Shown here: piece after piece, positions 28,806-38,093 of the stretch
Numbering within the stretch: position 1 is the stretch's first letter
How the letters are laid out: each line of letters opens with the position of its first letter
NCBI RefSeq assembly: GCF_009928425.1
Contig: NZ_JAABNS010000001.1
Location: 1,674,001 to 1,738,000 of the forward strand
Source of the DNA: Pseudarthrobacter sp. ATCC 49987
Lineage (GTDB): Bacteria; Actinomycetota; Actinomycetes; Actinomycetales; Micrococcaceae
Length of the DNA: 64,000 nucleotides
Direction of reading: 5' to 3'
Translations under genes and position numbers: made by a program
Notes under the pieces: model-generated
What the model was told of the DNA's origin: nothing
Databases searched by the model: none
Seen by the model: only the letters and a program-made list of their open reading frames with translations

Positions 28806-29075
28806 TTAGGCGCGGTTCGGCGGCGGAACGTCGGTTCCGTCTGCGGCGCGGGTTTCCGTGCCGGCGGGCTTCGGGTGGTTCACGACCCGGCCCTCGACGG
28901 GCTCAGAACCGTCAGTGGCCTCCGTGGCGCCGTCCTTCTTCATCTCCCGGACTTCGGACTTGAAGATGCGCATGGACTGGCCAAGGCTCCGGGCCATGCC
29001 GGGCAGCTTCGGTGCAGCGAAAAGCACCAGTGCCAGGACGATGATGATGATGAGATGCCAGCCTTCAAGCCTCAT
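28806..29075 (-). CDS. tatA: Twin-arginine translocase subunit TatA
   Basis: This 89-residue protein has one N-terminal membrane helix (WHLIIIIVLALVLFAAPKLP) followed by the amphipathic helix GMARSLGQSMRIFKSEVREM and a polar tail, the TatA plan. It forms the translocation pore with TatC. An AAGGA ribosome site lies upstream of the ATG. The gene sits between a small membrane protein and tatC. Confidence 0.93.
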   Translation of the reverse strand: MRLEGWHLIIIIVLALVLFAAPKLPGMARSLGQSMRIFKSEVREMKKDGATEATDGSEPVEGRVVNHPKPAGTETRAADGTDVPPPNRA

Positions 29076-29110
29076 GACAGGAGGTCCTTTCGTTTGAGTA
29101 CATCCTACGT

Positions 29111-29509
29111 CTAACTGAATTCGATGTCGTTCAGCCGCTGGGGCTGCCCACGGTCCATCTTGCGCTGGACGCGCCGCGTGCGGCGGGCTTCCTGGCGGGC
29201 GAATTTGGATGCGCGGTAGTCATGCCCCATCTGCACGGGTGAGGCAAAAACGGCGGACCCGGGTACAACACGCGGTCCGGACTGGCCGCCCGCATCGCCG
29301 CCGTCCGAGCCTACCCGGCCCACATGAACATCAGCTGAACCGGAGGTGAGCGGGCCGGACGGGAAGGCGGAGAACCGCTCCCCCGCTTCCCCAAGTTCCT
29401 TGACCGTGGCCATGAACGACCGGAACAGCCGGACCCCGAGCACGGCGAAGAACAACAGCGACAGCGCGACGAGCGCTATCCAGATCACGATCCAGGACCA
29501 CCAAGGCAT
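29111..29509 (-). CDS. Conserved small membrane protein, function unknown
   Basis: This 132-residue protein has one N-terminal membrane helix (WIVIWIALVALSLLFFAVLG) and a soluble, Gly/Ser-containing middle and basic C-terminus (RQEARRTRRVQRKMDRGQ). I recognise no enzymatic motif. Position between pafBC and tatA suggests a link to the cell envelope or to export. TAGACT 7 nt upstream of the ATG indicates a leaderless start, although pafBC ends only 26 bp upstream. Confidence 0.75.
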   Translation of the reverse strand: MPWWSWIVIWIALVALSLLFFAVLGVRLFRSFMATVKELGEAGERFSAFPSGPLTSGSADVHVGRVGSDGGDAGGQSGPRVVPGSAVFASPVQMGHDYRASKFARQEARRTRRVQRKMDRGQPQRLNDIEFS

Positions 29510-29516
29510 GCTGAGT

Positions 29517-29522
29517 AGTCTA
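29517..29522 (-). promoter_or_regulatory. Putative -10 of the small membrane protein gene
   Basis: TAGACT on the minus strand, 7 nt before the ATG at 29509, with no ribosome site. Confidence 0.38.
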
Positions 29523-29535
29523 GCCGCCGCACTGG

Positions 29536-31554
29536 CTAGTCTTCATATTGGGCCAGGGCCGCGGCGAGCCACTCGCGGGAAGCCCCGGCCAGCTCATCCG
29601 GCGCCAGGATCCGGGCCGTCCCGCCGTGCTGGGCCACGAACATCGGCAGCCAGTCCGTGCTGCCGAAGCGGATTTCGGCGAGCAGGCCGCCGCCGGGCAG
29701 TTGTGCTGTCCGCTCCGCGTAATACTCGTCGGCGAGGCCGATGCCGCGGCGGGTGAGTTCGACCACAACGACGGTGTCGTCGTCGTTGGGGGTGAAGAGC
29801 TTGACGGGGAAACTGCCGTCCGGCGCCGACCGCTCGGACGCGGGGAGGCCGTTGGTTTCCAGGGCTTCGATCCGGTCCAGCCGGAAGTTCCGCAGGCCCT
29901 GCGCGGCGTGGCAGTAGGCCTCCAGGTACCAGGTGTTGTCGAGTGAATAGAGCCGCAGCGGGTCAATGTTGCGTTCGGAGACGGTGTCCCTGAGCGGCGA
30001 GAAGTAGCGCAGCCGCAGCTGGGCACCGGTCCGGATGGCCTCGCGGGCCGTTTCCAGGGCCGCGGAGTTGCCGGGCACCACCTCCGGCCCGGACAGGGCG
30101 GCCGCCTGGAGGCCTTCCTCCCCCGCAGCCGCCATGAGCTTAAGCGTGACGGATTCCAGCGCGCCGCCCTCGGCAAGCTGCGGCAGGCCATTGAGGGTTT
30201 CCAGTCCGGTCAGCAGGGCGCAGGCTTCCTCCACGGTGAAGCGGACCGGCCGGTTCAGGTCGAGGTCCTGGGTGATGGTGACGTGGTCGTCGTCCCACTG
30301 GATGTCCAGCAGGTCATCCGGGTAGCCCTCGGGCAGGCCGGAGCAGATCAGGATCCGCAGGTCCGCTTCCAGTTCCTTGCGGGTGATGCCGAAGTTTGCC
30401 GCCACTTCACTGATGTGCAGGCCCTGGTTGTGCACCAGGAACGGCACGAGCTGCAGCATCCGCGCGAGTTGGTCCTCGGACGTGCGTTTGCGGCCCGGCC
30501 GGGGCGCCCCCCCTGGAAAGGAAGCGCCTGCCGGGCCGACCGCCGGGAACGCGATCGGCGGAACGGGCGCCGCCGCGAACTCAGCGGCGGCGGCGAGGCG
30601 GCGGCGCACGGACGTGACGAGTTCGGGCGGGGTCATGACGCGGACCCGGGGACCGTAGGAGGCGAGCTCCTCCGCGAGTGTCTCGGCGTCCCGGTACGGC
30701 ACGCTGAGGCGGTCCCGCCCGGCCGGGGGCAGTCCCGCGCCGGCTTCCGGTACCGGGTCCTGGAGGGCCCGTTTGCGGAGCCCGCGCAGCGTGCCGGCCT
30801 CGACGTCGACGACGGCGGCCCGGACCGGCAGCTCCCCCAGCCCGGCCAGTTCGGCACGCACGTTGAAGTCAGGCGGAGGCGTGAAGCTTTCGTTTTCCAG
30901 GACGGTCACGGCGGAGGTGAGGCGGGAGAGGCGGAAGAAGCGCTTGTCCCCGCGGGTCCTGTCGTGGGCGACGAGGTACCACTGGCCGAAGCGGCTGCCG
31001 AGGCCCCAGGGCTCCACCAGCCGCGTTTCCTCCTTGCCGGTGCTGCCGGCGAGGTAACGGAAGCTGACGGGGTGCTGGGAGTGCATGGCGGCGACGAGGT
31101 CCTCGAAGGCCTGGCCGGCCGGCCGGATCCGCGGCTGGAGCCCGGCGGGGAGTTCGGCGTCGACCATGCCGCCGGAGGCCCGCAGTTTGCGCACCGCGTT
31201 GACGGCCGCGGAACCCAGGGCGGCTTGCTCCCAGAGCTGGGCGGCGAGGATAAGCACGGTGCATTCTGCCGGGGTGAGGCTGACGTCCGGAAGCCTGTTG
31301 GATTCCTTGCCGATCCGGTAGCGGGTGGTCGCGGGATCGTCCGAGCCCCAGCCTTTGTCCGTAACGGTCTCGACGTCGAACCCGAACCGCCGCAGCTCGA
31401 CCTTGTCGCGTTCGAACATCCGGCCGAAGGCGACGTCGGTGCTGGTCGTGTCGTGGTAGACCTTATCGCGCAGTTCACTGCGGCGCAGGCCGTACCTGGT
31501 GTTGAGCAGGGCAATGAGCAGGTTCAGGAGGCGTTCGGTACGTGAGGCTGACAC
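29536..31554 (-). CDS. pafBC: Fused PafBC, WYL-domain transcriptional regulator
   Basis: This 672-residue protein contains two PafB/PafC halves, each with a winged helix-turn-helix and a WYL domain. The first runs to about residue 330 (WGLGSRFGQWYLVAHDRTRG is its WYL core); the second starts near SEDQLARMLQLVPFLVHNQG, with its WYL core LRLYSLDNTWYLEAYCH. In mycobacteria pafB and pafC are separate genes whose products together activate the DNA-damage response. A natural fusion is known in Arthrobacter. The WYL domains probably bind single-stranded nucleic acid. The start is a GTG, and the gene is downstream of a terminator, so it has its own promoter. Confidence 0.92.
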   Translation of the reverse strand: MSASRTERLLNLLIALLNTRYGLRRSELRDKVYHDTTSTDVAFGRMFERDKVELRRFGFDVETVTDKGWGSDDPATTRYRIGKESNRLPDVSLTPAECTVLILAAQLWEQAALGSAAVNAVRKLRASGGMVDAELPAGLQPRIRPAGQAFEDLVAAMHSQHPVSFRYLAGSTGKEETRLVEPWGLGSRFGQWYLVAHDRTRGDKRFFRLSRLTSAVTVLENESFTPPPDFNVRAELAGLGELPVRAAVVDVEAGTLRGLRKRALQDPVPEAGAGLPPAGRDRLSVPYRDAETLAEELASYGPRVRVMTPPELVTSVRRRLAAAAEFAAAPVPPIAFPAVGPAGASFPGGAPRPGRKRTSEDQLARMLQLVPFLVHNQGLHISEVAANFGITRKELEADLRILICSGLPEGYPDDLLDIQWDDDHVTITQDLDLNRPVRFTVEEACALLTGLETLNGLPQLAEGGALESVTLKLMAAAGEEGLQAAALSGPEVVPGNSAALETAREAIRTGAQLRLRYFSPLRDTVSERNIDPLRLYSLDNTWYLEAYCHAAQGLRNFRLDRIEALETNGLPASERSAPDGSFPVKLFTPNDDDTVVVVELTRRGIGLADEYYAERTAQLPGGGLLAEIRFGSTDWLPMFVAQHGGTARILAPDELAGASREWLAAALAQYED

Positions 31555-31591
31555 CCCGCAAGGGTACTAAAGTCCCCGCCCGAAACTGACA

Positions 31592-31639
31592 AAAGCGCGG
31601 TAACAGCCGGAAGAACTTCTCCGATTGTTACCGCGCTTT
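31592..31639 (-). terminator. Terminator after the FKBP gene
   Basis: A perfect 14-bp inverted repeat, AAAGCGCGGTAACA (31592-31605) and TGTTACCGCGCTTT (31626-31639), has a 20-nt loop and T-rich flanks on the minus strand. It separates the FKBP genes from pafBC. Confidence 0.85.
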
Positions 31640-31654
31640 GGCGTGTTCTGTGTG

Positions 31655-32050
31655 CTAGCGGACGGCGACGAGGTCGACGACGAAGATGAGGGCCTCGTTG
31701 GGACCGATCGCCCCGCCGGCGCCACGGGAGCCGTAGGCCAGCTCCGAGGGGATTTCCAGGCGGCGTCGGCCGCCGACCTTCATGCCCAGCAGGCCCTGGT
31801 CCCAGCCCTGGATGACCTGGCCGACGCCGACGCGGAAGTCCAGCGGTGCTCCGCGGCCCCAGGAGGCGTCGAACTCTTCGCCGGTGGACCAGGCCACACC
31901 GACGTAGTGGGTGGAGACGGTGTCGCCGGCCTTGGCTTCGGCGCCGTCGCCTTCAATCAGGTCGGTGATGACCAGTTCCGTGGGAACGGCGCCTTCGGGG
32001 AAATCAATTTCCGGCTTCTGGCGGTCAATGTTGCGCTGTCCAAATGACAT
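31655..32050 (-). CDS. FKBP-type peptidyl-prolyl cis-trans isomerase (cytoplasmic)
   Basis: This 131-residue single-domain FKBP catalyses proline isomerisation. The active-site segments GVAWSTGEEFDASW, VGQVIQGWDQGLLGMKVGG and LAYGSRGAGGAIGPN match the family. No signal peptide is present, so it is cytoplasmic. AAGGAG precedes the ATG. It lies 44 bp after the lipoprotein FKBP on the same strand and ends at a strong terminator. The two FKBPs sit between pafA and pafBC. Confidence 0.93.
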   Translation of the reverse strand: MSFGQRNIDRQKPEIDFPEGAVPTELVITDLIEGDGAEAKAGDTVSTHYVGVAWSTGEEFDASWGRGAPLDFRVGVGQVIQGWDQGLLGMKVGGRRRLEIPSELAYGSRGAGGAIGPNEALIFVVDLVAVR

Positions 32051-32094
32051 GGGTGCTCCTTACTAGGGGGTCCTGTGTGCTGCGGGTGTGGTGG

Positions 32095-33033
32095 TTACTT
32101 GACGCCGAGGATGTCGACGACGAAGACGAGGTCGCCTTCAGGCTGGCCGCTGGCAGCAGTGGCGTCGGGGTAGGCAAGGTCCTTGGGGATGACCAGGAGG
32201 ACGCGGGAGCCGACTGTCTTGCCGGCCAGGCCCTGGGTCCAGCCCTTGATGACGCCGGTGAGCGGGAAGGTGGCCTTCTGGCCGCGGTCGAAGCTGGAGT
32301 CGAAGACCTTGCCGCCGGCCAGTGCCACACCGACGTAGTTCACGGTGAGGGTGTCAGTTTCCTTGACCACGGGGCCGGTGCCCTTGATGAGGTCCTGGGC
32401 GACGAGGGCGGTCGGGGCGGCGACGCCGTCGACGGAGATCTCGGGGATGCCCTTGTCATTGTCCTTGACGGCCGGCAGGCCTGCTGGCGGGGTGACGGTC
32501 TCGCCCTCGGGCTTGTCCAGGACCTTGGGGGCGTCCTTGGCGGAGAGCACCTTGACGACGAGGAGCTGGGTGGGCTGCGCTTCTGCGCCTTCAGCGGCCG
32601 CGGCACCCGGAACGGCAAGTGCCAGGTGGGAGCCGATCTTGGCGCCAACGAAGGCGTTGTAGATGACGGCGCTGCTGGTCTTGAGCTCGTCGTTCAGTTC
32701 GAGCTCTTCGGGATCCTTCGGGAAGGTGTCTTCCAGGGTGGAGCCGTCCTTGCCGTTGAGGGCAACGATGGAGATCGAGGCGATCTGGTTCGACTTGACC
32801 CGGTCGCCGCTGCCCTCCGTGACCACCTTGACGGTGGGTTCCTTGACCTCGAGGGGTTTGGTGAATTCAACACCTGGGGCCTTCTTGTCGCCGTTCTCCG
32901 TCAGCTTGAGGGAGTCCAGCTTGGCGGTCTCGCCGGCGGACTGGCTGGTGGGTTCCGGGGCGGCTGGTTCGCCGCCGCCGCAGGCGGTCAGGAGCAGCAG
33001 TCCGGGAAGAAGAATTGCTAATAGTCGGCGCAC
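32095..33033 (-). CDS. FKBP-type peptidyl-prolyl isomerase lipoprotein
   Basis: This 312-residue exported protein has a lipobox LLTAC (Cys18). The C-terminal 100 residues are an FKBP domain (TLTVNYVGVALAGGKVFDSS, GVIKGWTQGLAGKTVGS). Residues of about 60-175 have the same order of elements but lack the active-site aromatics, so they look like a degenerate first FKBP domain. It would act outside the membrane on secreted proteins. The start is a GTG with only a weak ribosome site. The gene follows pafA by 110 bp. Confidence 0.88.
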   Translation of the reverse strand: MRRLLAILLPGLLLLTACGGGEPAAPEPTSQSAGETAKLDSLKLTENGDKKAPGVEFTKPLEVKEPTVKVVTEGSGDRVKSNQIASISIVALNGKDGSTLEDTFPKDPEELELNDELKTSSAVIYNAFVGAKIGSHLALAVPGAAAAEGAEAQPTQLLVVKVLSAKDAPKVLDKPEGETVTPPAGLPAVKDNDKGIPEISVDGVAAPTALVAQDLIKGTGPVVKETDTLTVNYVGVALAGGKVFDSSFDRGQKATFPLTGVIKGWTQGLAGKTVGSRVLLVIPKDLAYPDATAASGQPEGDLVFVVDILGVK

Positions 33034-33143
33034 TTAAGAACTTTCGTCGGGGCAGGATGGACGCCTCGCCGGGCACATGCCAGCGGCAAAGCAAGCGTTG
33101 GCCGCGAACGGCACCCCTCCAGAATAACGTGGAAAGCTGGGTA

Positions 33144-34508
33144 TCAGCCCATAGAGTCCAGCAGGGCATCCACCCGCTCGTCCACACTGCGGAACGGGTC
33201 TTTGCACAACAGGGTCTGGTGGGCGCGGTCGTTGAGCTTCAAATGCACCCAGTCGACGGTGTAGTCGCGGCCCAGTTCCTGCGCCCGCCGGACAAAGTCG
33301 CCGCGGAGCTTGGCACGGGTGGTCTGCGGCGGGGCGTCCACCGCATCCTTGACCGCCGTGTCATCCACCACGCGGCGGACGGCCCCGCGGGACTGGAGCA
33401 GGTAGTAGAGCCCGCGGGTGCGCGAGATGTCATGGTACGTCAGGTCCAGCTGTGCGATCCGGGGCGCGTCGAGGCCCAGGTTGTGCCGTTCGCGGTAGTT
33501 GTCCATGAGCTTCTTCTTGATCGCCCAGTCCACCTCGGTGTCGATCCCGGATGTGTCGCCGCTTTCGATTGCGTCCAGGGTGCGTTCCCAGAGATCCAGG
33601 ATCAGCGGGACGTGGGCGTTGTGGGCCCCCTGCTCCGCGACGAACGCCGTGACCTTGGCGAGGTACTCGCGCTGGATTTCCAGGGCGGTGAGCTGCCGGC
33701 CGTTGGCGAGCCGGACCAGGGCGCGGCCGCTGAGGTCGTGGGAGATTTCCCGGATGCTGCGGATCGGGTTCTCCATCCGCATGTCGCGCATGATGACCCC
33801 GGCCTCGATCATACGCAGGATCAGGTCAACGGTGCCGACCTTGAGCAGGGCCGTGGTCTCTGACATGTTGGAGTCGCCCACGATCACGTGCAGCCGGCGG
33901 TAGAACTCGGCGTCCGCATGCGGCTCGTCGCGGGTGTTGATGATCGGGCGGGACCGCGTGGTGGCCGAGGAGACGCCCTCCCAGATGTGGTCGGCACGCT
34001 GGGAGAACGCGAACGTGGCACCGTGCGGGGTCTTGAGGATCTTGCCGGCACCGGCGATCAGCTGCCGGGTCACGAGGAACGGAATCAGGATCTCTGCCAG
34101 CCGGGAGAACTCCCCGCGCCGCGGGATGAGGTAGTTCTCGTGGCTGCCGTAGGAGTTCCCGGCGGAGTCGGTGTTGTTCTTGAACAGGTACACCGTGCCG
34201 TTGAAGCCCTCGGCCGCGAGCCGTTCCTGTGCCTCGTCGACGAGGTCGTCCAGGATGAGCTCTCCGGCCCGGTCGTGTGCGATCAGCTGGGCGAGGTCGT
34301 CGCATTCCGCGGTGGCATACTCCGGGTGTGATCCGACGTCGAGGTACAGCCTCGAGCCGTTGGTCAGGAACACATTGGAGGACCGCCCCCAGCTGACCAC
34401 TTTGCGGAACAGGTAGCGGGCCACCTCCTCGGGGGCCAGCGGACGGGACTCGGGGCTCGAGTACGAAATCCCGAACTCGGTCTCGATGCCGAAAATGCGC
34501 TTGTCCAT
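33144..34508 (-). CDS. pafA: Pup--protein ligase PafA
   Basis: This 454-residue glutamine-synthetase-fold ligase joins the C-terminal glutamate of Pup to lysines of target proteins using ATP. The N-terminus [32 protein letters not shown] and [17 protein letters not shown] are PafA signatures. It is a paralogue of Dop at 36424-38034. GAGGAG lies upstream of the ATG, which follows the prcA stop by one base (TGAGATG), indicating coupled translation. Confidence 0.97.
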   Translation of the reverse strand: MDKRIFGIETEFGISYSSPESRPLAPEEVARYLFRKVVSWGRSSNVFLTNGSRLYLDVGSHPEYATAECDDLAQLIAHDRAGELILDDLVDEAQERLAAEGFNGTVYLFKNNTDSAGNSYGSHENYLIPRRGEFSRLAEILIPFLVTRQLIAGAGKILKTPHGATFAFSQRADHIWEGVSSATTRSRPIINTRDEPHADAEFYRRLHVIVGDSNMSETTALLKVGTVDLILRMIEAGVIMRDMRMENPIRSIREISHDLSGRALVRLANGRQLTALEIQREYLAKVTAFVAEQGAHNAHVPLILDLWERTLDAIESGDTSGIDTEVDWAIKKKLMDNYRERHNLGLDAPRIAQLDLTYHDISRTRGLYYLLQSRGAVRRVVDDTAVKDAVDAPPQTTRAKLRGDFVRRAQELGRDYTVDWVHLKLNDRAHQTLLCKDPFRSVDERVDALLDSMG

Positions 34509-34509
34509 C

Positions 34510-35217
34510 TCAGTTCTCCTCAGCCAGCAATGCCGTGATGTCTGCGTCGTCGAGCCGGCGGAAGGCGCGGCGGGTGCCCCGGCTGCTTTCGGAGCCGCGG
34601 TCCAGCACCGCCACCTCCACGGCCGACGCCGGCAGCGTGTCGGTTTCCTTGTCCGCGACGAGCCCGGCCAGGGCCAGCCTGATGGCCCCGGCGAAGTCGA
34701 GCTCGACCTGCCAGCCCGCCGCCACGGACTCGGAGACCTTGTCCGCCTGGCCGCCCATCACGATGAAGCCTTTCTCGTCCGCGATCGACCCGTCGAAGGT
34801 CAGCCGGTAGAGGTGGTCCGCGTCCGGGGAGGACCCCACCTCGGCCACCGCCAGTTCGACTTCGAAGGGTTTCTGTTCCGCGGTGAACACCGCGCCCAGG
34901 CTTTGCGCATAGACGCTCGCGAGGCCCCTGGCCGTGACGTCCTCCCGGTCGTAGGAGTACCCGCGCACGTCCGCGTAGCGCACCCCGGCCTGGCGGAGGC
35001 TTTCGAATTCGTTGTATTTCCCCACGGCCGCAAACGCGATCTTGTCGTAGATCTCGCCGATCTTGTGCAGTGACGGCGAGGGGTTTTCGGCCACAAGGGC
35101 AATTCCGTCCCGGCAGCTGATGACCACCACGGAGCGCCCGCGCGCTATGCCTTTCCGCGCGAAATCCGCGCGGTCCTTCATCAGTTGTTCAGGCGATACG
35201 TAGAACTGCTGGGTCAT
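34510..35217 (-). CDS. prcA: Proteasome subunit alpha
   Basis: This 235-residue alpha subunit forms the outer rings of the 20S proteasome and docks the Mpa ATPase. The N-terminal [20 protein letters not shown] and [14 protein letters not shown] follow the alpha-subunit plan, with no catalytic Thr. Start and stop junctions with prcB and pafA both read TGAGATG. A GGGAGG ribosome site lies within the end of prcB. It is the middle gene of prcB-prcA-pafA. Confidence 0.97.
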   Translation of the reverse strand: MTQQFYVSPEQLMKDRADFARKGIARGRSVVVISCRDGIALVAENPSPSLHKIGEIYDKIAFAAVGKYNEFESLRQAGVRYADVRGYSYDREDVTARGLASVYAQSLGAVFTAEQKPFEVELAVAEVGSSPDADHLYRLTFDGSIADEKGFIVMGGQADKVSESVAAGWQVELDFAGAIRLALAGLVADKETDTLPASAVEVAVLDRGSESSRGTRRAFRRLDDADITALLAEEN

Positions 35218-35218
35218 C

Positions 35219-36052
35219 TCAGGCCTCCCGCTGGGCCACGGCCCTGGACTCTATGATGGTGCCGGCGACTGCCGCGAGCTCGCGCTCCGGAACCCGGAAG
35301 GCACCTGTTCGGTTGACGACGTACACCACGGGCCAGAGCTGCCGGACGGGGTCGGGTCCGCCGGTGGCGGAGTCGTCGTCGGCGGCGTCGTAGAGCGCCT
35401 CGACAGCGACGGCGACGGCGTCCTGCTCCGGAAGGTTGGGCCGCCAGAGTTTCTTGAGCGCCCCGCGCGCGAACATCGAGCCTGAGCCGACGGTATGGTG
35501 TTCCTGCTCCTCGTACCGGCCGCCGGTGACGTCGTAGGAGAAGAGCCGGCCCAGGCCGGCGGGACGGTCGAAGCCCGCGAACAGCGGCACGACGGCGAGG
35601 CCCTGCATCGCCATGGGCAGGTTGCTGCGGATCATGGCGCCGAGCCGGTTGGCTTTGCCGTCCAGGCTCAGGAGGGTCCCTTCGATCTTCTCGTAGTGTT
35701 CGAGTTCGACCTGGAAGAGCCGGGTGATGTCGAGGGCGATTCCCGCGGTCCCGGCGATTCCGAGCACGGAATACTGGTCCGCCGGGAACACTTTCTCGAT
35801 GTGCCGGCTGGCGATGACGTTGCCCATGGTGGCACGCCGGTCCCCCGCCATCAGCACACCTCCTGCGTAGGTCAGGGCGACGATCGTCGTCCCGTGCGGC
35901 GCCTGCAGGGGTGTGGCGGCGCTGCCCGCCGGAAGCTGCTGGCCGAAGTGCTGCTGGCCGAACGGGAGCAGGTCGGGGCGCTGGCGCTGCAGATGTTCAG
36001 TGAAGGAGGACGTGGCGTTGGCTGCTACCTGGTTGGCGGTGGTTTCCTGCAC
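35219..36052 (-). CDS. prcB: Proteasome subunit beta (catalytic)
   Basis: This 277-residue precursor has a propeptide of 54 residues, removed before Thr55 in [13 protein letters not shown] to expose the nucleophile. GDRRATMGN follows as in actinobacterial PrcB. The mature subunit forms the inner rings and degrades pupylated proteins fed by Mpa. The start is a GTG with a GAGGGAG ribosome site. It lies 79 bp after pup and is one base from prcA. Confidence 0.97.
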   Translation of the reverse strand: MQETTANQVAANATSSFTEHLQRQRPDLLPFGQQHFGQQLPAGSAATPLQAPHGTTIVALTYAGGVLMAGDRRATMGNVIASRHIEKVFPADQYSVLGIAGTAGIALDITRLFQVELEHYEKIEGTLLSLDGKANRLGAMIRSNLPMAMQGLAVVPLFAGFDRPAGLGRLFSYDVTGGRYEEQEHHTVGSGSMFARGALKKLWRPNLPEQDAVAVAVEALYDAADDDSATGGPDPVRQLWPVVYVVNRTGAFRVPERELAAVAGTIIESRAVAQREA

Positions 36053-36131
36053 TGGTGCACTCCCTCAACGTAGTGAATCAACGACTTTCCGGCCCTCAGC
36101 CCTGTGCCGGCACAACCCCGGGGCCGCCGCG

Positions 36132-36335
36132 CTACTGGCCGCCCTTTTGGACGAAAGCGCGGACGAACTCCTCCGCGTTGGACTCCAGCACACCGTCGAT
36201 CTCATCGAGCAGGTCGTCGACGCCCTGGGTGGCGGCTGACGCCTGGCCCTCCGCGGGGGCCGGCGGCGCGGCGGGAACGTCTTCATCGACTTCGGTGTCC
36301 CGCGACTGCGGCTGCTGCTGCTCCTGGCCTGCCAT
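36132..36335 (-). CDS. pup: Prokaryotic ubiquitin-like protein Pup
   Basis: This 67-residue, largely disordered protein tag starts MAGQEQQQPQSRD and ends VRAFVQKGGQ. The C-terminal Gln must be deamidated to Glu by Dop before PafA can ligate it. The central VDDLLDEIDGVLESNAEEFV is the coiled-coil region that binds Mpa. The reading frame is open far upstream, but AAGGAG 7 nt before this ATG and family length fix the start. Dop is upstream and the proteasome genes downstream. Confidence 0.97.
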   Translation of the reverse strand: MAGQEQQQPQSRDTEVDEDVPAAPPAPAEGQASAATQGVDDLLDEIDGVLESNAEEFVRAFVQKGGQ

Positions 36336-36423
36336 TGTTTTCTCCTTCTGTCCGCCCCTTCTTCGCAAGGGACTTCCTGTAGCCATATTGCCACGCCCGG
36401 AGCCCCCGCGGGGCTCTTTGTCC

Positions 36424-38034
36424 CTAGGAACCGGGTGGGAGTCCCAGCAGTTCGGAAAGGAACGCTCCGGCCTCCCGGTGCCGGGCGAAGAGACCGCCGG
36501 TGAGGGCCTCGGTTCCGCGCAGGGGTTCCCGGGTGGGGACCCGCTGAAGCCTGCCGCGGCCGGGCACATCGAAGATCACGGAGTCCCAGCTGGCGCCGAC
36601 GACGTCGGCGCCGAAGCGGCTGACGCAGCGGCCCCGGAAATAGGCCCGGGTGTCCGACGGCGGCTCCGTGACCGCCCGCTGGATCATGGCGTCGTCGACG
36701 ATCCGCTGCATGCGGTCGCGGGCCAGCAGGCGGTAGTAGAGCCCCTTTTCGGGCCGGATGTCCGCCCACTGCAGGTCCACGAGGCCCAGCCGCGCGTGGC
36801 CCCAGTCCAGTCCGTCGCGGTCCCGGTAGCCTTCCAGCAGCGAGAGTTTCGCCAGCCATTCCACCGCGGACGCGGCGGCCGCCCGGTCATTGGCCAGTTC
36901 CGTCAGCGTCGCGGACCAGCGTTCCAGCACCTCATGGGTGTGGCCGTCACCGTCCACGGCATCGGCGACACCGGTGTCCTGGGCATGCTTGGCGGCTGCT
37001 TCGAAGTAGATCCACTGCAGGTCCAGGGCGGTGATCCGCCGCCCGTCGAGCAGCCGCAGGGTGGCCGTGAGTGAGGTGTCATGGCTGACGGCCTGCAGCG
37101 AGGCAACCGGCTCATGGACTTCGAGCTTGGGGGCCAGGCCGGCCTCGATCAGGCTCAGCACCATGGCGGTGGTGCCGAATTTGAGGTAATTGGAGGCCTG
37201 GCTGAGGTTGGCGTCGCCGATGATGACGTGCAGGCGCCGGTACTTGTCCGCCGTCGCATGGGGTTCGTCGCGGGTGTTGATGATCGGGCGGCGGATCGTG
37301 GTTTCGAGGCCGACTTCGGTCTCGAAAAAGTCGGCACGCTGGCTGATCTGGTATCCCGGGCGGGAGCCGTCCTGCTTCATGCCGACCCGGCCGGCGCCGC
37401 AGAAGACCTGCCGGGTGACGAAGAACGGGGTCAGTCCGCGGACAATGTCGCCGAACGGCACGCTGCGGGGCATGAGGTAGTTCTCGTGCGACCCGTAGGA
37501 GACCGACTTGTTGTCGGTGTTGTTCTTGTACAGATTGACCGGGGGCAGTTCAGGGTCGGCCGCAAGCCGCCGCACCGCGGCCAGGGCCACGAGGTCTCCG
37601 GCGGCATCCCAGGCGACGACGGCGCGCGGGTTGGTCACTTCCGGGCTGGAGTACTCGGGGTGGGCGTGGTCGACGTATAGGCGGGCACCGTTGCCAAGCA
37701 CCATGTTCATCAGCAGGGTGCCGGATTCGTCCTCGCCGTCGGCCTCCAGCTCCTGCCGCCCGTACGAGAGGGCGACAGCCTCGGCGTCGAGGACGGGCGG
37801 CTGGTCGGTCAACTGGTCCGGTTCGGCCTGGCTGCGCTCCAGCGTCCACCCGCGGGCGTCGTGCAGCGGTTCCTCGTCGGTGTAGTCCCAACGGGTTTCG
37901 GCGCCGCCGGCGGCGCGCTGCCGCGTCACCTGGGCGTAGGCCTGGATCACCCGGGCGGACATCATCGTCGCGTTCGCCCCGGGCGCGGAGGGCGCGTGGA
38001 TGCCGTATTCGGTCTCGGAGCCCATCACCCGCAT
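36424..38034 (-). CDS. dop: Pup deamidase/depupylase Dop
   Basis: This protein of about 536 residues is a paralogue of PafA that deamidates Pup's C-terminal Gln and removes Pup from substrates. Signatures are MRVMGSETEYGIH, NGARLYVDHAHPEYSSPEV and [21 protein letters not shown] chose the ATG at 38034 because family members begin at this motif. A GTG at 38097 overlapping the mpa stop (GTGA) would add 21 residues, and those codons contain a 15-bp-stem hairpin. Neither start has a convincing ribosome site. Confidence 0.95.
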   Translation of the reverse strand: MRVMGSETEYGIHAPSAPGANATMMSARVIQAYAQVTRQRAAGGAETRWDYTDEEPLHDARGWTLERSQAEPDQLTDQPPVLDAEAVALSYGRQELEADGEDESGTLLMNMVLGNGARLYVDHAHPEYSSPEVTNPRAVVAWDAAGDLVALAAVRRLAADPELPPVNLYKNNTDNKSVSYGSHENYLMPRSVPFGDIVRGLTPFFVTRQVFCGAGRVGMKQDGSRPGYQISQRADFFETEVGLETTIRRPIINTRDEPHATADKYRRLHVIIGDANLSQASNYLKFGTTAMVLSLIEAGLAPKLEVHEPVASLQAVSHDTSLTATLRLLDGRRITALDLQWIYFEAAAKHAQDTGVADAVDGDGHTHEVLERWSATLTELANDRAAAASAVEWLAKLSLLEGYRDRDGLDWGHARLGLVDLQWADIRPEKGLYYRLLARDRMQRIVDDAMIQRAVTEPPSDTRAYFRGRCVSRFGADVVGASWDSVIFDVPGRGRLQRVPTREPLRGTEALTGGLFARHREAGAFLSELLGLPPGS

Positions 38035-38045
38035 GGCGCCGCCGG

Positions 38046-38080
38046 CGGGAAGCCCGCCGGATACCCCGGCGGGCTTCCCG
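38046..38080 (-). terminator. Very strong hairpin between mpa and dop
   Basis: A perfect 15-bp inverted repeat, CGGGAAGCCCGCCGG (38046-38060) and CCGGCGGGCTTCCCG (38066-38080), has a 5-nt loop. It starts 13 nt after the mpa stop on the minus strand and ends 11 nt before the dop ATG. There is no T-run, so it may be an attenuator or mRNA-stability element rather than a full terminator. Confidence 0.6.
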
Positions 38081-38093
38081 GGCAGAGCGGACG

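Noticed and set aside
38046..38080. Mpa-dop hairpin as a standard Rho-independent terminator
   Set aside because: There is no T-run on either strand, and dop and pup downstream must be expressed. I kept it as a structural element of unknown role.
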